Shown: in pieces, positions 59,670 to 64,000 of the stretch | Layout: every line of letters begins with the position of its first letter | Numbering within the stretch: the stretch's first letter is position 1 | NCBI RefSeq assembly: GCF_030538495.1 | Contig: NZ_JAUNTW010000002.1 | Coordinates: 186,001 to 250,000 of the forward strand | Length of the DNA stretch: 64,000 nt | Direction of reading: 5' to 3' | Source of the DNA: Paracoccus sp. (in: a-proteobacteria) | GTDB taxonomy: Bacteria > Pseudomonadota > Alphaproteobacteria > Rhodobacterales > Rhodobacteraceae | Notes under the pieces: generated by a model | The model's database searches: none | Told to the model about the DNA's origin: nothing | Seen by the model: only the letters and a program-made list of their open reading frames with translations | Translations under genes and position numbers: made by a program

Positions 59670-61969
59670 CAGAACCGGGTCGACAGCGTCAGGTCGAAAT
59701 TCTGCCCTTTGTCGTAATCTTCTTTGCGCACCGGACGCGAGAAGTTAAACCGCAGCGGGCCAATCGGCGTCGTCCAGAACACCGATGCCCCGACCGCCGC
59801 GCGCATTTTCATGCCGTCATCGACGATATGACCGCCCGTGCCGGTGCGATTGTCCAGCCCCCAGACCGACCCCATATCGGCGAACAGACCGCCGGTGATG
59901 CCGTATTCTTCGGGCAGGCCGATGGGGAATTGCGCTTCGGACCGGATGGCCCAGTAGTAATGCCCGCCGACCGCGTCCCGGTTCGCCGCGCCCAGATCGC
60001 GCGGGCCGATGCCGTTCGGGGCAAAGCCACGGACCTGCCCGGTTCCCCGGAAACGGTCAAGAATCCACGTGTTGTAACCGCCATAGGCGTGAACCGCGCC
60101 CAGATCCAATTCGCTGCGCAGCGTGATGTCTTCGTTCCAGGCATTGCTTTCGACGCCGGCATTCAGGGTCGAGGTGATGGTTTTCGTATCCCCCCCAAGA
60201 CCCGCGAAATCCTGCGAGAAGCGGAACCGATAGGCCGTGTTCGGGTCCAGCCCCAGCCGGCGGCTGTCCCAGCTATAGCCATAGCCGATGGCCGATGACA
60301 GGCGCGTTCCTTCTTCGTCGCGCAGCAATTGCGAGCTGGTGCCGGGAACATCGGTCAGGCGGTTTTGCGCTGCGCGATAGCGCAGTTCCAGACGGCCCTG
60401 TTCCGAAATCGGAAACTCCAGCGACGGGGCCAGAACGATTGACCGGGTGTTGTAATCAGAATTCAGACCTTTGGTTTCGTTATACCCGGCCTCCAGCCCG
60501 AAGCGCAGATCACGGCCCAGAAACGCGGGTTCCGAGAAATTGAAATTCGCCGCGCGGTCGCCTTTGGCCGTGGACAGGTTCACCGACAGCGCCTGACCCC
60601 GACCCAGGAAGTTCGATTCCGACAGGCTGACATTGAAACCAACCCCGGAATTGACGCCATAGGACGCCCCGAATTGCAGCGCGCCGGTGGGCTGTTCTTC
60701 GACATTGACGCCGACGATCATCTGATCGGGCGCGCTGCCCTGACGGGTATCGACCTGCGCATCGGCGAAATAGCCCAAGGCCCGGATGCGTTCCGCCGCG
60801 TTGCGGATTTCGCGCGGGTTGAACGGGTCGCCTTCGACCGTGGTAAACTGACGGCGGATCACCTGATCCAGCGTCGTGGTGTTGCCTTCGATGTCGATAC
60901 GTTCCACGAAAATGCGCTGACCACGGGTCAGGGCAAAGGTCAGGTCCAGCGTCTGCGTCTGCGGGTTGCGGGTGATGCGCGGTTCCACATTCACAAAGTT
61001 CAGGCCCTGCTGGATGGCGATCACCTCCATCCGGCGGATGCTGTTGTCGATGATGGCGGGGTTAAACACCTGCCCCGACCGCACCCGGTTTTGCGCCGCA
61101 AAGGCCGCCGCATCCACGCCCGGAATTTCGGAAATCGTGTCCACCCGGCCAAAGGTGTAACGCGGCCCTTCCTGAATGTTAAAGGTGATATAGAACGCAT
61201 CGCGTTCGCGCGCGATTTCCGGCGCCACGCCCTGCACCCGGAAATCGGCGTAACCGCGCGAGCGGTAAAAATCGGTCAGCAGCCGTTCATCCAGCGGGAT
61301 ACGGTCCGGCGCAAAGGTATCACGGCGGATAAAGTTGCGCAGGATCCCCGCCTGTTTCGTGTCCAGCACATTGCGCAAACGGCGGTCGCTAAAGGCGCGG
61401 TTGCCGTTAAAGCTGATGCGTTCGATTTCGGTCAGATCGCCTTCGCGGATTTCAAAGACCAGATCGACGCGGTTATCGCTGCGGCGGATGATCCGGGGAT
61501 CAACGCGCGCGGCCAGACGGCCTTCGGACGCGTAAAGCTGGGCAATGGTCTGCGCATCCTCGATCGCTTGGGACGGTTGGTAAACGCGGCGGGCCTGGCT
61601 GCGCACGACTTCGGACAGGCGGGCGTCGCGCAGGCGGCGGTTGCCTTCGAAATTGATGCGGTTGATGGTGGGGTATTCGCTGACGCGAACGATCAGCTGA
61701 TTGCCCTGCGGGATCACCTGCACCGTTTCAAACAGCCCGCTGTTTTGCAGGCGCTGCAACCCGTCATTGATCTGACCGGCGCTGACATTCTGGCCGCGTG
61801 GCAGGTTCAGATGCGACAGGATGGTGGCGTTTTCGATCCGCTGGTTCCCCTCGATCCGCACATCGTTGAACACATAGGCCGCCGCAGGAACCGGCATGGT
61901 CACAACCGGAACCGTCACCGCCAAGGCCGTCATCAGCGCAACCGCGCCCTTACCGAATTTCTGTGTCAT
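59669..61969 (-). CDS. bamA: Outer-membrane assembly factor BamA
   Basis: 766 residues from the ATG at 61969 (GGGGGCAGCG upstream). Signal peptide about 1-34. Five POTRA domains (about 35-420: AYVFNDVRIEGNQRI, INFEGNRRLRDARL, ISFNGNRAFSDRRL, YTFGRVDTISEIPG, IFVERIDIEGNTTT) precede a beta-barrel of about 340 residues that ends in FDLTLSTRF, with the terminal aromatic required for outer-membrane insertion. Essential; inserts other outer-membrane proteins. In the order rseP-bamA-skp. Confidence 0.97.
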   Translation of the reverse strand: MTQKFGKGAVALMTALAVTVPVVTMPVPAAAYVFNDVRIEGNQRIENATILSHLNLPRGQNVSAGQINDGLQRLQNSGLFETVQVIPQGNQLIVRVSEYPTINRINFEGNRRLRDARLSEVVRSQARRVYQPSQAIEDAQTIAQLYASEGRLAARVDPRIIRRSDNRVDLVFEIREGDLTEIERISFNGNRAFSDRRLRNVLDTKQAGILRNFIRRDTFAPDRIPLDERLLTDFYRSRGYADFRVQGVAPEIARERDAFYITFNIQEGPRYTFGRVDTISEIPGVDAAAFAAQNRVRSGQVFNPAIIDNSIRRMEVIAIQQGLNFVNVEPRITRNPQTQTLDLTFALTRGQRIFVERIDIEGNTTTLDQVIRRQFTTVEGDPFNPREIRNAAERIRALGYFADAQVDTRQGSAPDQMIVGVNVEEQPTGALQFGASYGVNSGVGFNVSLSESNFLGRGQALSVNLSTAKGDRAANFNFSEPAFLGRDLRFGLEAGYNETKGLNSDYNTRSIVLAPSLEFPISEQGRLELRYRAAQNRLTDVPGTSSQLLRDEEGTRLSSAIGYGYSWDSRRLGLDPNTAYRFRFSQDFAGLGGDTKTITSTLNAGVESNAWNEDITLRSELDLGAVHAYGGYNTWILDRFRGTGQVRGFAPNGIGPRDLGAANRDAVGGHYYWAIRSEAQFPIGLPEEYGITGGLFADMGSVWGLDNRTGTGGHIVDDGMKMRAAVGASVFWTTPIGPLRFNFSRPVRKEDYDKGQNFDLTLSTRF

Positions 61970-62062
61970 CGCTGCCCCCATTTGTCAGCCTGCGCCCGTT
62001 CGGGCCTTGCTTTTGTTTTTCCATTACCCGCGCAGGCGCGGCCTGTCAAAACCGCATCGCCA

Positions 62063-63394
62063 TCACGGGCAGAAAAGATCGTTCGTCAGACCAAAAAGCA
62101 TCAGCGACAGCACCGCCGCCATGCCAATCATGGTCAGCACATTCAGGATGCGGTCGGATGGCGGGCGGCCGGTCACGGCCTCAAAGGTGTAAAACATCAG
62201 ATGCCCGCCGTCCAAAACCGGGATCGGCAACAGGTTCAAAAACCCAATCGCCGCCGACAAAACCGCAATCCACCACAGGAAATTCGCGCCGCCCGCACTG
62301 GCCGCCTGCCCGGTGCTTTCGGCAATCGAAATCGCGCCGCCCAGATTGCAGGTGTCGATCTGACCCGTGATCATCGCCCACAGCCCGGTCACGGAACTGG
62401 CGACAATCGCCCAGGTCTGACCCACGCCAATCGACAGCGATTCCACCAGACCCGCGCGGCGGGTGTCGGGTTCGAAATAACCGCCGCCCCCCGTGACGCC
62501 GATCATCCAGCGTTGTTCAAACCCACCACCGGCGGTCGGCACATCCGATTGACGCGGGCGCAGCGTGACCTGACGGTCGCCCTGCCCCGGACGCCACAGG
62601 TCCAGAGTCAGAGGCTCGCCCTGCGTCGTGCGGACGATCTGCGACAATTCGCTGAAACGCGCGACCGGGTCGCCATTGATCGCCGTGATCACATCGCCTG
62701 CGCGCATCCCCGCCGCCGCCGCCGCGCTGCGTGGGGCAATGCCGCTGATGCGCGCGGGTTCGGGGTCCGGCCCCCAGACCGTCAGCCGCCGCCCGTCGCG
62801 GTCCACCACCCATTCATGGCGCGGCGCGGGCGGCAGGGCATCCGACAGATTGCGCATATCGCGCCAGTTTTCAATACGTTGCCCGCCGACCGACAGCACC
62901 AGATCGCCGCGCTGCAACTGGTTTTCAACGCCCGGCGGCGCGTCCACGATGCGGCCCACCCGCACCTGATCCGACGGCAGCCCCTGCACCATCGCAAAGC
63001 CGCCAAAGATCACAATCGACAGGATAAAATTAAACACAGGCCCCGCCAGCAGCGTGGCAAAGCGCGCCCAGAGCGGCGCCCCGTGCAGGGTTTGGCGGCG
63101 CAAAGCGGGATCAACCGCGCGCCCCGGCCCGGCACTCGCGGCGTTGTCATCGCCCATGAACCGGACATAGCCGCCCAAAGGCACCGCCGCCACCTGCCAC
63201 AGCGTCCCCCGCCGGTCGCGCCGCGACAGCAGGCGGGGACCAAAGCCGACCGAGAACACCTCGGCCCGGATGCCGGACCAGCGGCCCACGATGTAATGAC
63301 CATATTCATGCACCGTCACAATGACCGCCAAGGCAGTGATGAATGACGCCAGCGTCCACAAGGTGCCAGCGGTGCCAAGAATCACATCCGTCAT
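62063..63394 (-). CDS. rseP: RIP-type site-2 protease RseP (M50)
   Basis: 443 residues from the ATG at 63394, ATGA-coupled to dxr. HEYGH (29-33) is the zinc motif in the first helix, followed by FGPRLLSRRDRRGTLWQVAAVPLGGYV. Two PDZ domains are in the middle, and the LDGGH motif (LLPIPVLDGGHLMF) near the C-terminus supplies the third ligand. It cleaves anti-sigma factors in the inner membrane in the envelope stress response. Confidence 0.95.
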   Translation of the reverse strand: MTDVILGTAGTLWTLASFITALAVIVTVHEYGHYIVGRWSGIRAEVFSVGFGPRLLSRRDRRGTLWQVAAVPLGGYVRFMGDDNAASAGPGRAVDPALRRQTLHGAPLWARFATLLAGPVFNFILSIVIFGGFAMVQGLPSDQVRVGRIVDAPPGVENQLQRGDLVLSVGGQRIENWRDMRNLSDALPPAPRHEWVVDRDGRRLTVWGPDPEPARISGIAPRSAAAAAGMRAGDVITAINGDPVARFSELSQIVRTTQGEPLTLDLWRPGQGDRQVTLRPRQSDVPTAGGGFEQRWMIGVTGGGGYFEPDTRRAGLVESLSIGVGQTWAIVASSVTGLWAMITGQIDTCNLGGAISIAESTGQAASAGGANFLWWIAVLSAAIGFLNLLPIPVLDGGHLMFYTFEAVTGRPPSDRILNVLTMIGMAAVLSLMLFGLTNDLFCP

Positions 63395-64000
63395 GCTGCG
63401 GCCTTTCGTCGGGCAAGCCCATCCCAATGTAAAACGGTTTCCAACGTGTCAGGGTCGGTGCCGAAGCCGGGTTCCGCCGACAGCGCGGTCAGCGCCATGT
63501 CCACGCGCGCGGCCATATCCGTGAACGCGATCCGACCGGCGATGAAATCGTCCAGAGCCTGTTCCTTGGCCGCGTTGAACACCGCACCCGATGCGCCGCC
63601 CGCCGCCATCACCTCACGCGCCAGACGCAAAGCGGGCCAACGGGTTTCGCAGGGCGCGCGAAAGGTCAGCTTGCCCAGTTCCGCCAGATCCAGCGGCGCG
63701 ACCGGCAGTGCGGCGCGGCGTGGCCAATGCAGCGCGTAACCGATGGCGTGGCGCATATCCGGCGCGCCCAGATGCGCGATGCTGCCGCCGTCGATATGGT
63801 TCACCATGGCGTGAATGATGGATTCCGGGTGAACCAGAACCTTGATCTGATCGCAGGAAAGGCCGAAAAACTCCTTAGCCTCAATCACTTCCATGGCCTT
63901 GTTAAACATGGATGCGCTGTCGATCGTGATGCGCTGCCCCATGGCCCAGTTGGGATGAGTCGACGCCTCGGCCACAGTTGCGGCGGCCAGCCGTTCGATG
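63391..64000 (-). CDS. dxr: 1-Deoxy-D-xylulose-5-phosphate reductoisomerase, C-terminal part (runs off the right edge)
   Basis: About 203 residues of the C-terminus are present. THPNWAMGQRITIDSASMFNKAMEVIEAKEFF in parts, VLVHPESIIHAMVNHIDGGSIAHLGAPDMRHAIGYAL in parts, are DXR signatures with the metal-binding and fosmidomycin-contact residues. Second enzyme of the MEP isoprenoid pathway. The start is to the right of the window. Confidence 0.95.
   Translation of the reverse strand, partial: IERLAAATVAEASTHPNWAMGQRITIDSASMFNKAMEVIEAKEFFGLSCDQIKVLVHPESIIHAMVNHIDGGSIAHLGAPDMRHAIGYALHWPRRAALPVAPLDLAELGKLTFRAPCETRWPALRLAREVMAAGGASGAVFNAAKEQALDDFIAGRIAFTDMAARVDMALTALSAEPGFGTDPDTLETVLHWDGLARRKAAA

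Noticed and set aside
60674..63346. 890-residue open frame on the plus strand opposite bamA and rseP
   Set aside because: Antisense shadow of two well-supported genes. The composition is arginine/histidine/glutamine-rich, typical of the reverse strand of GC-rich coding DNA.

Overview
The window reads as chromosome of a GC-rich alphaproteobacterium of the Rhodobacteraceae (Roseobacter group). Supporting signs are a Shemin-type 5-aminolevulinate synthase with an FNR/FnrL-like box upstream, a DUF6525-like small gene, a TGA-N9-TCA iron-Rhodo (RirA-type) box before an iron-binding protein gene, a divergent two-domain PutA, the dxr-rseP-bamA-skp block, and a hairpin-plus-tail intergenic repeat present four times. 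No phage, plasmid, CRISPR array or intact insertion sequence was seen. Genes are packed tightly: many neighbours share ATGA or TGATG, and several convergent pairs overlap at their 3' ends.

Layout. 0-6.8 kb: a minus-strand sugar or organophosphate ABC operon (DeoR regulator, UgpB-like binding protein, metallophosphoesterase, ATPase, two permeases). The last permease carries a one-base frameshift. A second binding-protein gene with its own control region runs off the left edge. 6.8-12 kb: tRNA-Pro, a GMC oxidoreductase and putA. 12-17.6 kb (plus strand): a 55-residue membrane protein, a VWA protein, an AT-richer sulfotransferase-like gene, an M48 peptidase, then a hydrolase/P450/MmcQ operon. 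17.6-20.4 kb: a spermidine-type ABC importer with no binding protein. 20.5-27.4 kb: squalene/phytoene-synthase-like gene, cysS, a glycosyltransferase, a PqiA-like protein, lepA and a DMT exporter. 27.4-31 kb: copper chaperone, sirtuin, ParA-like ATPase, ABM protein, M19 dipeptidase. 31-39 kb: RodZ-like protein, hemA, M20 peptidase, DUF6525, IMPACT-domain protein, ampD, lipoprotein, gatA, gatC. 39-42.5 kb: a divergent PepSY-like / two-component module and a LysE exporter. 42.6-50.3 kb: IscA-like protein, tpiA, an Mla/MCE lipid-transport operon, zapA and a BCCT carrier. 50.5-53 kb: hisB and hisH, then 1.1 kb without a recognisable gene before tRNA-Ala. 53-57.5 kb: acetyltransferase, rpmA, rplU, a zinc peptidase and an ABC-F ATPase. 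57.5-64 kb: an iron-binding protein, a small unknown gene between 24-bp direct repeats, then skp, bamA, rseP and a partial dxr.

The least ordinary material is in the joints between housekeeping blocks. These include the repeat that supplies both the end of ampD and probably the ribosome-binding site of the next gene, the decayed 1.1 kb scar between hisH and tRNA-Ala (tandem ~200-bp repeats and a copied tRNA 3' end), and the small gene inserted between duplicated sequence at the skp 3' end. I did not find a clearly new multi-gene defence or biosynthetic system. The best candidates for new biology are the PepSY/collagen-like two-component module and the hydrolase-P450-MmcQ operon.
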